Positions 33,402-40,479 of a DNA stretch of 64,000 nt are shown here, in pieces. Under the pieces are notes generated by a model, which had not been told where the DNA came from, searched no databases, and worked only from the letters and a program-made list of their open reading frames with translations. The position numbers and the translations under genes are program-made. Within the stretch, counting starts at the first letter, position 1; each line of letters opens with the position of its first letter. Source of the stretch: Acidobacteriota bacterium (GTDB lineage Bacteria > Acidobacteriota > Terriglobia > Bryobacterales > Bryobacteraceae); the NCBI GenBank assembly GCA_017304135.1, contig JAFLBB010000008.1, positions 1 through 64,000 of the forward strand, read 5' to 3'.

Positions 33402-35039
33402 ATGCGAATGTTCACAACGGCGGTGGCCGTGCTGATGACAGTGGCGGCGCTTTGCGCGCAAAGCCGCGCGCCGGAGATTGAGTCGATCCAGCGCGAGGAG
33501 TTGAAGGCGGATCTGTTCTTCCTGGCCTCCGATGAGATGCGCGGACGGTTGACGAACACGCCGGAATACAGGCTGGCGGCGGAGTGGATTATTTCGCGTT
33601 TCCAACGGCTGGGGCTCAAACCCGCGGGCGACAACGGCGAATACTACCAGGAATTCGAGCTTGTGTATGGCAGGCTCGGCGAGGGCAACCAGCTGATAGT
33701 GGGCGATGGGGCGTCGCGGCGGACGGCGCGGCTGCTCGAAGAGTTCTACCCGGCTCTGCATTCGGCCAACAGCGAGGTGAAGGGCGGCGTGGTGCTGGCT
33801 GGTTTCGGAGTGCATGCTCCTAAACTGGATTGGGACGACTACCGCGGCCTGGACGTAAAGGGCAAGCTGGTGATGGTGTTCGAAGGCGACCCGCAGGAGG
33901 GCAATGCACGGAGCGTGTTTGATGGCGTGGTCAGTTCGGAGTATGGCACGCTTTGGCGGAAGCTCCAGATGGCGCAGGAGCAGGGCGCGGCCGGGGTTCT
34001 GATCGTGGCCAGCGAGACCGCCGCCGGGCGACGGCGCACCTTTGCCAGCACGGCCGCGGCCGACTGGCCGGCCAAGCCGCCGCGCATTGAGCGCTATGAG
34101 CTGGCGAGCCGTGTTCAGCGCATCCGCATTCCCGTGGCGCGCATCTCCGAAGCGCTGGCTGAGCACATCCTAGGCACGCCGGTTGCGCCGCTGCGGGCCA
34201 AGGCCGACCAGCAGGGCGGCGGCGCGCAGTTCCCCGCCCCACTGCCGGTGGAGTTGAAGACGGCGGTGACGCGGACGAGCATTGTCGACCGCAACCTGCT
34301 GGCGAAGATCGAGGGCGGCGACCCGCGGCGCAAGGGCGAGGCGGTGATCATCTCGGCGCATCACGATCACGATGGGGCCGATGAATCGCAGGTGTTCAAC
34401 GGCGCCGATGATAACGGCTCGGGCACGGTGGCCGTGCTCGATATTGCCGAAGCTTACGTAGCGGCGGCCAAGAGCGGCAAGCTTCCGGCGCGCACGGTGA
34501 TCTTTGCCCTCTGGGGTTCGGAGGAACGCGGCCTGCTGGGCTCCTACGCCTGGCTGGAACGCCCGCTGTGGCCGCTGGAGCAGACCGCGGCGGCGCTGAA
34601 CATGGACATGATCGGTCGGAGCGAGGAGGTGCCCGAAGGTGGCGGGCGGCGCTTCTATGGCCTCAAGCCGCAGCAGGCCTCGGCCAACGCGAACAGCGTC
34701 CACGTGATGGGCTATAGCTTCAGCCCGGAGCTGGCGGCGATGGTGAAGCGGGCCAACAGCGAGATCGATCTCACGTTGCGCATGGAGTATGACAACAACC
34801 GCGGCAACCTGGTGCGCCGCAGCGATCAATGGCCGTTCCTGCAAAGCGGCATCCCGGCCGTGTTCTTTCACACCGGGTTGCATCCGGACTATCACCGCAT
34901 GGGCGACCGGCCGGAGAAGATCGAGTACGGCAAGGTGGAGCGGATCGCGCGGCTGGTGTATCAGTCGAGCTGGGATGTGGCCAACGCGGCGGCGAAGCCG
35001 AAGGCGGCGGCGCAGCGGGTGATCCCAGCCGAGCAGTGA
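33402..35039 (+). CDS. Secreted M28-family aminopeptidase/peptidase
   Basis: 545 aa from the ATG at 33402, where the peptide starts with a signal sequence ('MRMFTTAVAVLMTVAALCAQ'). An N-terminal segment (about 25-90) is followed by a PA-type protease-associated insert (about 110-235) and the M28 catalytic domain. The zinc ligands are in 'VIISAHHDHDGADE', 'VFNGADDNGSGTVAVL' and 'WGSEERGLLGSYAW' (catalytic Glu and ligand Glu), then 'LNMDMIGRSEEV' (Asp) and a late His in 'PAVFFHTGLHPDYHRMGD'. The set matches M28A/B peptidases that release N-terminal amino acids outside the cytoplasm. The substrate is unknown, as usual for acidobacterial members. Confidence 0.93.
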   Translation: MRMFTTAVAVLMTVAALCAQSRAPEIESIQREELKADLFFLASDEMRGRLTNTPEYRLAAEWIISRFQRLGLKPAGDNGEYYQEFELVYGRLGEGNQLIVGDGASRRTARLLEEFYPALHSANSEVKGGVVLAGFGVHAPKLDWDDYRGLDVKGKLVMVFEGDPQEGNARSVFDGVVSSEYGTLWRKLQMAQEQGAAGVLIVASETAAGRRRTFASTAAADWPAKPPRIERYELASRVQRIRIPVARISEALAEHILGTPVAPLRAKADQQGGGAQFPAPLPVELKTAVTRTSIVDRNLLAKIEGGDPRRKGEAVIISAHHDHDGADESQVFNGADDNGSGTVAVLDIAEAYVAAAKSGKLPARTVIFALWGSEERGLLGSYAWLERPLWPLEQTAAALNMDMIGRSEEVPEGGGRRFYGLKPQQASANANSVHVMGYSFSPELAAMVKRANSEIDLTLRMEYDNNRGNLVRRSDQWPFLQSGIPAVFFHTGLHPDYHRMGDRPEKIEYGKVERIARLVYQSSWDVANAAAKPKAAAQRVIPAEQ

Positions 35040-35058
35040 GGGCCGCGCGAGCGCGCCG

Positions 35059-35580
35059 TTAGAGAAGCCCGTCGATGAAGCGGGCCAGGTTGGGGTCGGT
35101 CCAGTTGGTGCCGCCGATGATCTTCTGCACCACTTTGCCTTCGCGGTTGATCACATAGCTTTCCGGATAGACGTAGGTGCCGAAGGAATCGCTGACCTTG
35201 GCTTCCGGATCGCGCGTGGTGAGGAAGGGGATGGAGAAGCGGCGGAGGAAGTTGTCGTAGTTCTTCTGCGACTTGTCGACCGAGACGCCGAGCACGACGA
35301 CGCCCTTGTCGCGGTACTGGTTGGCGAAGGCGACCAGAGAGGGCGTCTCCTGCACGCAGGGCGGGCACCAGGTGGCCCAGAAGTTGACGATCAGCACCTT
35401 GCCGCCGAATTCGGTGGGGGTGATGGTGAGGCCGTTATCGGCGCGCAGGGAGAAGTGGGGTGCCTTGTCGCCGGCGCGGATGACGCGGTCGCGCAGCGAG
35501 TCGGCTACGGCGAACGCCAGGGCGCAGACAGAGATCAGGAGGATGGCGAGGAAGATGCGGTCGTTTTTGCCGATGGGCAT
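35059..35580 (-). CDS. TlpA/ResA-like membrane-anchored thioredoxin
   Basis: 173 aa from the ATG at 35580; an in-frame ATG at 35640 would leave no room for a promoter before the divergent gene. Residues 8-27 are an uncleaved or cleavable hydrophobic anchor ('RIFLAILLISVCALAFAVAD'). The thioredoxin fold has the active site W-C-P-P-C in 'NFWATWCPPCVQETP' (about 67-81), plus 'VVVLGVSVDKSQKNYDNF' and 'YVYPESYVINREGKVV', the ResA/TlpA signature. These proteins reduce disulphides outside the cytoplasm, often for cytochrome c maturation. A -10-like TAAAAT lies 10 nt before the start. Confidence 0.92.
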   Translation of the reverse strand: MPIGKNDRIFLAILLISVCALAFAVADSLRDRVIRAGDKAPHFSLRADNGLTITPTEFGGKVLIVNFWATWCPPCVQETPSLVAFANQYRDKGVVVLGVSVDKSQKNYDNFLRRFSIPFLTTRDPEAKVSDSFGTYVYPESYVINREGKVVQKIIGGTNWTDPNLARFIDGLL

Positions 35581-35582
35581 GG

Positions 35583-35640
35583 AAGCTATTATTTTAACTG
35601 GAATCGAATCGGGATACTGGTCATCTAAATAATTTGGCAT
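35583..35640. promoter_or_regulatory. AT-rich divergent promoter spacer
   Basis: A 58-bp AT-rich dip between the divergent thioredoxin and pterin-synthase genes. On the minus strand TAAAAT (35596-35591) lies 10 nt before the start at 35580. On the plus strand TAAATAAT (35626-35633) lies about 10 nt before the ATG at 35644. Neither gene shows a Shine-Dalgarno sequence in the spacer. Confidence 0.5.
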
Positions 35641-35643
35641 TGT

Positions 35644-36063
35644 ATGCTCATCACCCGTAAAGCAGAATTCTCGGCCTCCCACTTCACCGCGCGCCCGGAT
35701 TGGACGCCGGAGGAGAACGCGCGGGTGTATGGTGACTCGGCCAACCAGCCGGGCCACGGGCACAATTATGAACTCGAAGTGACGCTGCAGGGCGAGCCTC
35801 ACCCGGTGACGGGCATGGTGATGGATTTGAAGGAGTTGAAGGAGATCTTGCAGCGCGAGGTGATCGCCCCCTTTGACCACCGCCATTTGAACCACGAGGT
35901 GGCGCCGTTTGACCGCATCGTGCCAACCACGGAAAACGTGGCGCGCGAAATCTGGAATAGGCTGGCGCCGCATTTCCCAGGCGGCGAGGGTCCGCGCTTG
36001 CATAATGTGCGGTTGTGGGAAACGGCCGATGTGTATGTGGACTATGGAGGGGACCAGGCGTGA
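35644..36063 (+). CDS. PTPS/QueD-family protein, catalytic Cys replaced by Ser
   Basis: 139 aa, full length for 6-pyruvoyl-tetrahydropterin synthase / 6-carboxy-tetrahydropterin synthase proteins. The zinc ligands are kept: His13 ('SASHFTA') and His38/His40 in 'GHGHNYELEV'. The catalytic Cys expected four to six residues before the HGH motif is Ser32 ('YGDSANQPGHGH'). The rest of the fold is normal ('FDHRHLNHEVAPFD', 'PTTENVAREIWNRLAP'). PTPS subfamilies with altered residues here can act in folate synthesis in place of FolB or on other pterins. The neighbouring gene has the normal Cys. The GTG of the next gene overlaps its stop. Confidence 0.88.
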   Translation: MLITRKAEFSASHFTARPDWTPEENARVYGDSANQPGHGHNYELEVTLQGEPHPVTGMVMDLKELKEILQREVIAPFDHRHLNHEVAPFDRIVPTTENVAREIWNRLAPHFPGGEGPRLHNVRLWETADVYVDYGGDQA

Positions 36064-36476
36064 TCCGGCTGACGAAGCGCTACCGGTTCGCGGCGTCTCA
36101 CCGGCTGCACGCGGCGTCCCTGAGCGACGCGGAGAATCGCGAGTTGTATGGGAAGTGCAACAATCCACATGGCCACGGGCACGACTTCATTCTTGAGGTG
36201 CGTGTGCGCGGCCGCATTGACGAGACGACGGGGCTTGCCGTGGACCAGGACCGTTTGGATGCACTGGTAAAGCGGGCCGTGCTGGATGACTTTCATATGA
36301 AGGACCTGAACACGCAGGTACCCGTCTTCGCAACCGTCGTGCCCACCTCTGAGAATGTGGCGTTGGAGGCGCGGCGGCGGCTGTGCGGGGCCTGGCAGGA
36401 TACGTTCGGAGGGCGCGGGCCAGCATTGGAGGCGGTACGCGTTCTTGAAACCAGACGGAACACATTTGAATCATAA
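36060..36476 (+). CDS. PTPS/QueD-family enzyme with intact active site
   Basis: 138 aa from GTG 36060, overlapping the stop of the previous gene (GTGA), so translationally coupled. Zinc ligands His14, His39 and His41 and catalytic Cys33 are present in '[14 protein letters not shown]', close to the animal and bacterial 6-pyruvoyl-tetrahydropterin synthase consensus C-N-N-P-x-G-H-G-H. The fold then has '[18 protein letters not shown]' and '[13 protein letters not shown]'. It would convert dihydroneopterin triphosphate, the product of the folE gene next door, to 6-pyruvoyl- or 6-carboxy-tetrahydropterin. That gives biopterin-like cofactor or queuosine precursor. Which product is made cannot be read from sequence. 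Confidence 0.9.
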   Translation: MIRLTKRYRFAASHRLHAASLSDAENRELYGKCNNPHGHGHDFILEVRVRGRIDETTGLAVDQDRLDALVKRAVLDDFHMKDLNTQVPVFATVVPTSENVALEARRRLCGAWQDTFGGRGPALEAVRVLETRRNTFES

Positions 36477-36484
36477 GGACGTAT

Positions 36485-37090
36485 ATGAGAAAGAATGCCG
36501 TGGTGAAGGTGATGACGCCTCAACGTGAACGTGGTTCGATTGCCGAAGCCATGGAAGGCGTGTTGAAAAACCTGGGTGAGGACCCGGCGCGCGAGGGGCT
36601 GCTGCGCACACCGGAACGCAGCGAGAAAGCTCTGCGGTTTCTCATGAGCGGCTACACGCAGAATTTGAAGGAGATCGTCAACGGGGCACTGTTTCAGGTG
36701 AAGACCGATGAGATGGTGATCGTCAAGGACATCGAATTTTACAGTCTGTGTGAGCACCACATGCTGCCGTTTTTCGGCAAGATGCACGTGGCCTATCTGC
36801 CCAACAACCGCGTGATCGGGCTGAGCAAGATCCCGCGCATTGTGGATGTGTTCGCACGCCGCCTGCAGGTGCAGGAGCGGCTGACGCAAGAAGTGGCCGA
36901 GGCGCTGGAGGAGATCTGCGAGCCGCGCGGTGTGGCGGTGATCTGCGAGGCGCGCCATTTCTGCATGATGATGCGGGGCGTGGAGAAGCAGAGCAGTTCC
37001 ACCACGACCAGCGCCATGCGCGGGGCCTTTAAGCGCAACCGTGAGACACGGCAGGAGTTTCTGAGCTTGGTGCAGAAGAGCCTGGGGTAA
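36485..37090 (+). CDS. folE: GTP cyclohydrolase I
   Basis: 201 aa, typical FolE-I size. The zinc ligands and catalytic residues are in '[15 protein letters not shown]' (Cys and His) and '[17 protein letters not shown]' (Cys), with the family patches '[20 protein letters not shown]', '[20 protein letters not shown]' and '[10 protein letters not shown]' near the end. It turns GTP into dihydroneopterin triphosphate, the first step of folate, biopterin and queuosine pathways. It lies 8 nt after the second pterin synthase gene, so the three form one operon; AAGGAC is the ribosome site before the ATG. Confidence 0.97.
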   Translation: MRKNAVVKVMTPQRERGSIAEAMEGVLKNLGEDPAREGLLRTPERSEKALRFLMSGYTQNLKEIVNGALFQVKTDEMVIVKDIEFYSLCEHHMLPFFGKMHVAYLPNNRVIGLSKIPRIVDVFARRLQVQERLTQEVAEALEEICEPRGVAVICEARHFCMMMRGVEKQSSSTTTSAMRGAFKRNRETRQEFLSLVQKSLG

Positions 37091-37157
37091 GCGCGGGCAC
37101 GGAACACCGCTGAATCGGACGGGATCCACGACCACCCGTCACCCCGCCCGGCTTCGC

Positions 37158-37163
37158 TACAAT
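37158..37163 (+). promoter_or_regulatory. -10 box at the small hypothetical gene
   Basis: TACAAT at 37158-37163 overlaps an in-frame ATG (37162), which therefore would not be in the transcript. The next ATG at 37171 would lie at the predicted transcription start. This decides the start choice. Confidence 0.45.
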
Positions 37164-37170
37164 GAGGGAA

Positions 37171-37539
37171 ATGCTCTCCACTCTTCGTGAATTCGAGGCT
37201 GGGCCCGATCCGTTTGGACGCACGTGGCAGGTGAAGTTTGTGTGGCTGCAGACGGGAATATCCATCCGGCATGCCGACACGGTGGACCTGAAGTTCGTTG
37301 TGAGCGACGGCGCCTACTCGGACGAAAAAGTGATCGCACTTCCGCATCCGCTCCTGGTTTCGCTCACGGAAAAGGCGGGGGTGGCGCTGAGCGACCCGCT
37401 GTGCCTGAAGGTGGCGGCTGATCACCTGAGGCGGATGATCGAAAGCGGAGAGGACATAGAGAAGCCGCTGGTCACCTTGACGGCAGCCGACATCGAGCGT
37501 TCGATGACGGCCACGAACGCCGTGAGCGCCGCCCGGTAA
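37171..37539 (+). CDS. Small conserved-looking protein of unknown function
   Basis: 122 aa from the ATG at 37171 (an ATG three codons upstream overlaps a -10 box). No signal peptide or membrane segment. The body mixes beta-like ('TWQVKFVWLQTGISIRHAD', 'VDLKFVVSDGAYSDEKVIAL') and helical ('AADHLRRMIESGEDIEKPL') segments. I do not recognise the family. It lies 26 nt before the Hfq-like gene in the same direction and could be co-transcribed; it follows folE by 80 nt. Confidence 0.65.
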   Translation: MLSTLREFEAGPDPFGRTWQVKFVWLQTGISIRHADTVDLKFVVSDGAYSDEKVIALPHPLLVSLTEKAGVALSDPLCLKVAADHLRRMIESGEDIEKPLVTLTAADIERSMTATNAVSAAR

Positions 37540-37565
37540 GCGAGACAGGATCGAGGAACAACCTC

Positions 37566-37871
37566 ATGGAAATGATGCGAAAGACGTTACGGCCGCCGCT
37601 CAAGCGGACTGTGGAGAGCGCCCCGGAGCGCAAGCCGCAGGGCGACAAGCCCAAGTCGGGGCCGAACGAACACACCAACGCCGAGAACTTCTACTACGCC
37701 AAGCAGATTCAGCAGAAGACGCCGATGGTGGTGTTGCTCAAGGGCGGCGAAGAGATCCGCGGCCGCATTGAGTGGTATGACAAGTACGCCATCCGCGTGG
37801 CGCGCGAGGAAGAACCGGCTGTGATGGTTTACAAGGCCGGCATTCGCATGATGTACAAGGACGAGAAGTAG
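37566..37871 (+). CDS. hfq: Hfq-like RNA chaperone, diverged
   Basis: 101 aa, starting ATG 37566. The first 38 residues are basic, disordered and poorly conserved. The Sm core follows: Sm1 in 'NFYYAKQIQQKTPMVVLL', then 'GRIEWYDKYAIRVAREEE', and Sm2 in 'VMVYKAGIRMMYKDEK'. Ordinary Hfq has YKHAIS at the last site; here the His is replaced by Ala. Hfq forms a hexameric ring that binds small RNAs and U-rich and A-rich RNA ends. The changed Sm2 may affect binding of U-rich ends on the proximal face. Acidobacterial Hfq proteins have similar extensions as far as I recall. Confidence 0.82.
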   Translation: MEMMRKTLRPPLKRTVESAPERKPQGDKPKSGPNEHTNAENFYYAKQIQQKTPMVVLLKGGEEIRGRIEWYDKYAIRVAREEEPAVMVYKAGIRMMYKDEK

Positions 37872-37884
37872 CCCGGGCTGCCTC

Positions 37885-38415
37885 TTAGGACCGCAGGCGC
37901 GTCGCCAGCCGGTAGGCGCGCCGTTCGCCCGCCTGTTCAAACCGCCGCCGCTCCTCCTCGCTTTCGGGAGTCACCGCGGGAATGCCCGCGTTCACACCCT
38001 TTTCGGTGATGGCGACGAAGGTGAGGTAGGCGGAGCTGACATGCTGCACATCGCCGGTGTGCAGATCCTCGACGAACACCTTGACGCCGATTTCCATCGA
38101 ACTGCGGAAGACGCGGTTGACGGCGGATTTGAGAATCACCAACTGGCCGATTTTCACGGGGCGCAGGAAGGTGAGCGAGTCGATGGAAGCGGTGACCACG
38201 ACGCAGCGGGCATGGCGCGCGGCGGAGATGGAAGCGGCCAGGTCGACCCACTGCATGAGCTTGCCTCCAAACAGAGTGCCCAACGGATTGGCATCGTTGG
38301 GCAGGGTGAGTTCCGAGTATTCGAAGTAGGATTCGCGGACGGGGCGCGCGGGCAGAGCCGTGCCGGGTGGGGTTGCGGCGGCGGATGGGAGCGTGGGGTC
38401 GGAGGAACCGGTCAC
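37885..38415 (-). CDS. Hotdog-fold acyl-CoA thioesterase
   Basis: 176 aa. A 35-residue disordered N-terminus is followed by a YciA-like hotdog domain: 'ELTLPNDANPLGTLFGGKLM' (active-site region with conserved Asn and Asp), 'WVDLAASISAARHARCVVV', 'IDSLTFLRPVKIGQLVILK' and 'VQHVSSAYLTFVAI'. These enzymes hydrolyse acyl-CoA to CoA and free acid in the cytoplasm. It is the last gene of a minus-strand run behind the M56 sensor gene (25 nt gap), so it may share that promoter, although a role in the sensing system is not obvious. Confidence 0.92.
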   Translation of the reverse strand: MTGSSDPTLPSAAATPPGTALPARPVRESYFEYSELTLPNDANPLGTLFGGKLMQWVDLAASISAARHARCVVVTASIDSLTFLRPVKIGQLVILKSAVNRVFRSSMEIGVKVFVEDLHTGDVQHVSSAYLTFVAITEKGVNAGIPAVTPESEEERRRFEQAGERRAYRLATRLRS

Positions 38416-38440
38416 GCTCCCAGGATAGCCGCCGCCTGCG

Positions 38441-39955
38441 TTACTTGCTCAGTGTGTAGTTGATGGTGATTTGAGTGATCACCTCGACGGGGTTGCCGTT
38501 GAGCAAGGTGGTTTCATACTTCCACTGCTTCACCGCTTCAATGGCCGCGGCGGCCAGTTCAGCGTCGGCGGTGCTGTTGAGCAGATCAAGCGAAGCGATG
38601 TCGCCTTCGCGGGTGATGACGGCTCGCAGCAGCACCGGGCCTTCGACGCCACGCGCCTTGGCCGTATCAGGGTAGGCTGGGCGCACCATCTTGCGGACCT
38701 TGGCTGCCTGCACATTGCCGCCGACGCGGATGCGTTGCGGTGCGCCCGTGTTCTGCGGCGGCGGAGCCGGTGTGACGCGGGTGCCGACAATCTCCATCAT
38801 CTCGCTGATCTGGCCGATCCGGAGCACGATATCGAAGGTCGCCGCGTCGCCGCCTTTGAGCCGCAAGGGCTGGCCATCCACATAGAGCGCGAAGCCGCTT
38901 TTGCGCACCTGCAGCGTGTACTCGCCGGCGGGCACGGTCTTGAACAGGTAGCTGCCGTCTTCGGCCGAGTAGACGGCCTCCATCTTTCCTGTCTTGGTTT
39001 CGGCGAGCGTCACCAGGGCCTTGGGCACGCGCCCGCCACTGGCATCGGCGACTGTGCCCGAAACCATGGCCATACCAGAGTTCTGCGCGGTGAGCCGGGT
39101 GACGCCGACCGGAGCGAGCACAGCCAGGGCAGCCAGAGCGGCAGCCGCCGTGGCGGCGCGGGAAAGCGGAGCGCGGCGGCGCGAGCCATCGAGAATGGAG
39201 CGCAGGCGCGCTTCCAGTTGAGCGGCCCCGGCCATGGCCACGGTGCCGGCCGCAACGTCGCCGAGCGAGGCGGCGCGGGAGACATCGAGCAGGTGGCCGG
39301 CGTATTCGCGGGCGCCGATGCCGGATTCCAGCACCGCGTCGTCGCAGGACTGCTCCATGGCCGCATGCAACCTACCCGCCGCCAGCCAGACCAGCAGGTT
39401 CGGCCAATAGAGCGCGCATAACACCTGCGAGCCCAGCCGGAACAGCGCGTCGAAGCGATTCACGTGAACGGACTCGTGGACGAGGGTGGACCGCAGCCGG
39501 TCCTCACTCCAGTTGGCCGCTTCGGCCGGCAGCAGCACCGTGTGACGGAAGATGCCCCAGGTAAAGGGGGCGTCGATGTGGCGCGAGAGCAGCACGCGCG
39601 CGCCGGGAATGCGAAACGGCGAGGTCTCGGCCTGCGCCGTGCGCCAGGCGATGGCGGCCAGGCCGAGGGCGATGCGAAGCAGTAGCAGCAGGCATCCAGA
39701 GGCCCAGAGTGTGAACATCCAGTCGCGCGGCGATTCGGCGGCAGCAGTCACGTCGACCACAATGGGCGCGATCATAGCCGGGGCGTTCACCGAAACCGGC
39801 TTGGGCACACTCATCAGGAAGGGCAGCATCGCCAGCACGGCGAACACGCTCAGCCAGAGCAGCCGCTGGAGCGCAGCCGGACGGCGATGAACCAGTACGG
39901 CGGCGGTGAAGGCGAGGCCCATGAGGAACAGGGATTGCAGGGCAAGGGTGATCAT
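38441..39955 (-). CDS. M56 (BlaR1-like) sensor peptidase fused to regulatory and TonB domains
   Basis: 504 aa. Four membrane spans in the first 280 residues (e.g. 'LQSLFLMGLAFTAAVLVH', 'LAALAVLAPVGVTRLTA'). The M56 zinc-protease motif is HESVH at residues 160-164 ('STLVHESVHVNRFD'), then 'AAMEQSCDDAVLESGIG'. The BlaR1 penicillin-binding sensor is absent. In its place are a carboxypeptidase-regulatory beta-sandwich (about 300-390, 'VSGTVADASGGRVPKALVTL') and a TonB C-terminal domain (about 420-504, 'GDIASLDLLNSTADAELA'). Its ATG overlaps the stop of blaI. In the known pathway the protease, when triggered, destroys the repressor. Confidence 0.9.
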   Translation of the reverse strand: MITLALQSLFLMGLAFTAAVLVHRRPAALQRLLWLSVFAVLAMLPFLMSVPKPVSVNAPAMIAPIVVDVTAAAESPRDWMFTLWASGCLLLLLRIALGLAAIAWRTAQAETSPFRIPGARVLLSRHIDAPFTWGIFRHTVLLPAEAANWSEDRLRSTLVHESVHVNRFDALFRLGSQVLCALYWPNLLVWLAAGRLHAAMEQSCDDAVLESGIGAREYAGHLLDVSRAASLGDVAAGTVAMAGAAQLEARLRSILDGSRRRAPLSRAATAAAALAALAVLAPVGVTRLTAQNSGMAMVSGTVADASGGRVPKALVTLAETKTGKMEAVYSAEDGSYLFKTVPAGEYTLQVRKSGFALYVDGQPLRLKGGDAATFDIVLRIGQISEMMEIVGTRVTPAPPPQNTGAPQRIRVGGNVQAAKVRKMVRPAYPDTAKARGVEGPVLLRAVITREGDIASLDLLNSTADAELAAAAIEAVKQWKYETTLLNGNPVEVITQITINYTLSK

Positions 39956-40359
39956 GACTTCTTCTCCTCTTCTACTGAGTTGGTGGATGCGCCGCGCACG
40001 AGCGACTCGAGCCGCTCCAGTTCATTCGACGTGAGCTTGCGGGCGCCGCCGTCCAGCAAGGCGGCCACGGCCAGTTCCACCGAGCCGTCGAAAAATGTCT
40101 CCACCATGTGCCGCAGCGCCGAGCGCTTGGCGCGCTCCTTGGCAATCGTCGGCGAATAGACATAGCGAGGTCCGTCCACCTGGTGGCGGACATGGCCCTT
40201 TTCCTCAAGCGTGCGCAACATGGCGCGGACGGCGGAGTAGGAGGGCGGATCGGGCATGCCGGCCTGAATGTCGGCCGCCGTGGCTTTGCCATGCTTGAAC
40301 AGAACGTCCATAATCTGGCGTTCGCGGCGGGAAAGCGGGATGGGGGTTGCGCTGTTCAT
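39952..40359 (-). CDS. BlaI/MecI/CopY-family transcriptional repressor
   Basis: 135 aa. Winged-helix DNA-binding domain at about 10-75 ('LSRRERQIMDVLFKHGKATA', 'PSYSAVRAMLRTLEEKGHV', 'HQVDGPRYVYSPTI'), then the dimerisation helices ('MVETFFDGSVELAVAALLDG'), exactly the BlaI plan. The stop overlaps the ATG of the M56 sensor, the usual blaI-blaR1 pair. An inverted repeat that begins at the start codon and extends into the promoter (40359-40393) is a likely binding site, implying autoregulation. What stimulus releases it is not shown. Confidence 0.94.
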   Translation of the reverse strand: MNSATPIPLSRRERQIMDVLFKHGKATAADIQAGMPDPPSYSAVRAMLRTLEEKGHVRHQVDGPRYVYSPTIAKERAKRSALRHMVETFFDGSVELAVAALLDGGARKLTSNELERLESLVRGASTNSVEEEKKS

Positions 40360-40393
40360 GCTAGTTTTCTACCACTCTGCTAGAAAAGTAGCA
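40359..40393 (-). promoter_or_regulatory. Dyad operator upstream of the BlaI-type repressor
   Basis: Two arms, TGCTAGTTTTCTAC (40359-40372) and CTAGAAAAGTAGCA (40380-40393), form an inverted repeat matching at 12 of 14 positions with a 7-nt spacer. The arm next to the ATG would lie around the transcription start. BlaI-family repressors bind paired dyads of this kind (typically containing TAC/GTA), so autoregulation is plausible. Confidence 0.6.
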
Positions 40394-40479
40394 CCGGAGT
40401 CGAATCGCGTCAAGGGTTTTTTCACGCCCTCGTGCGGGCCTCATCTGCGCTAGCATTTCTGGGAAGGGGAATCCTCACT

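Noticed and set aside
35581..36168. N-terminal extension of the thioredoxin frame
   Set aside because: It would overlap the pterin-synthase gene on the other strand, and its peptide has no family resemblance.
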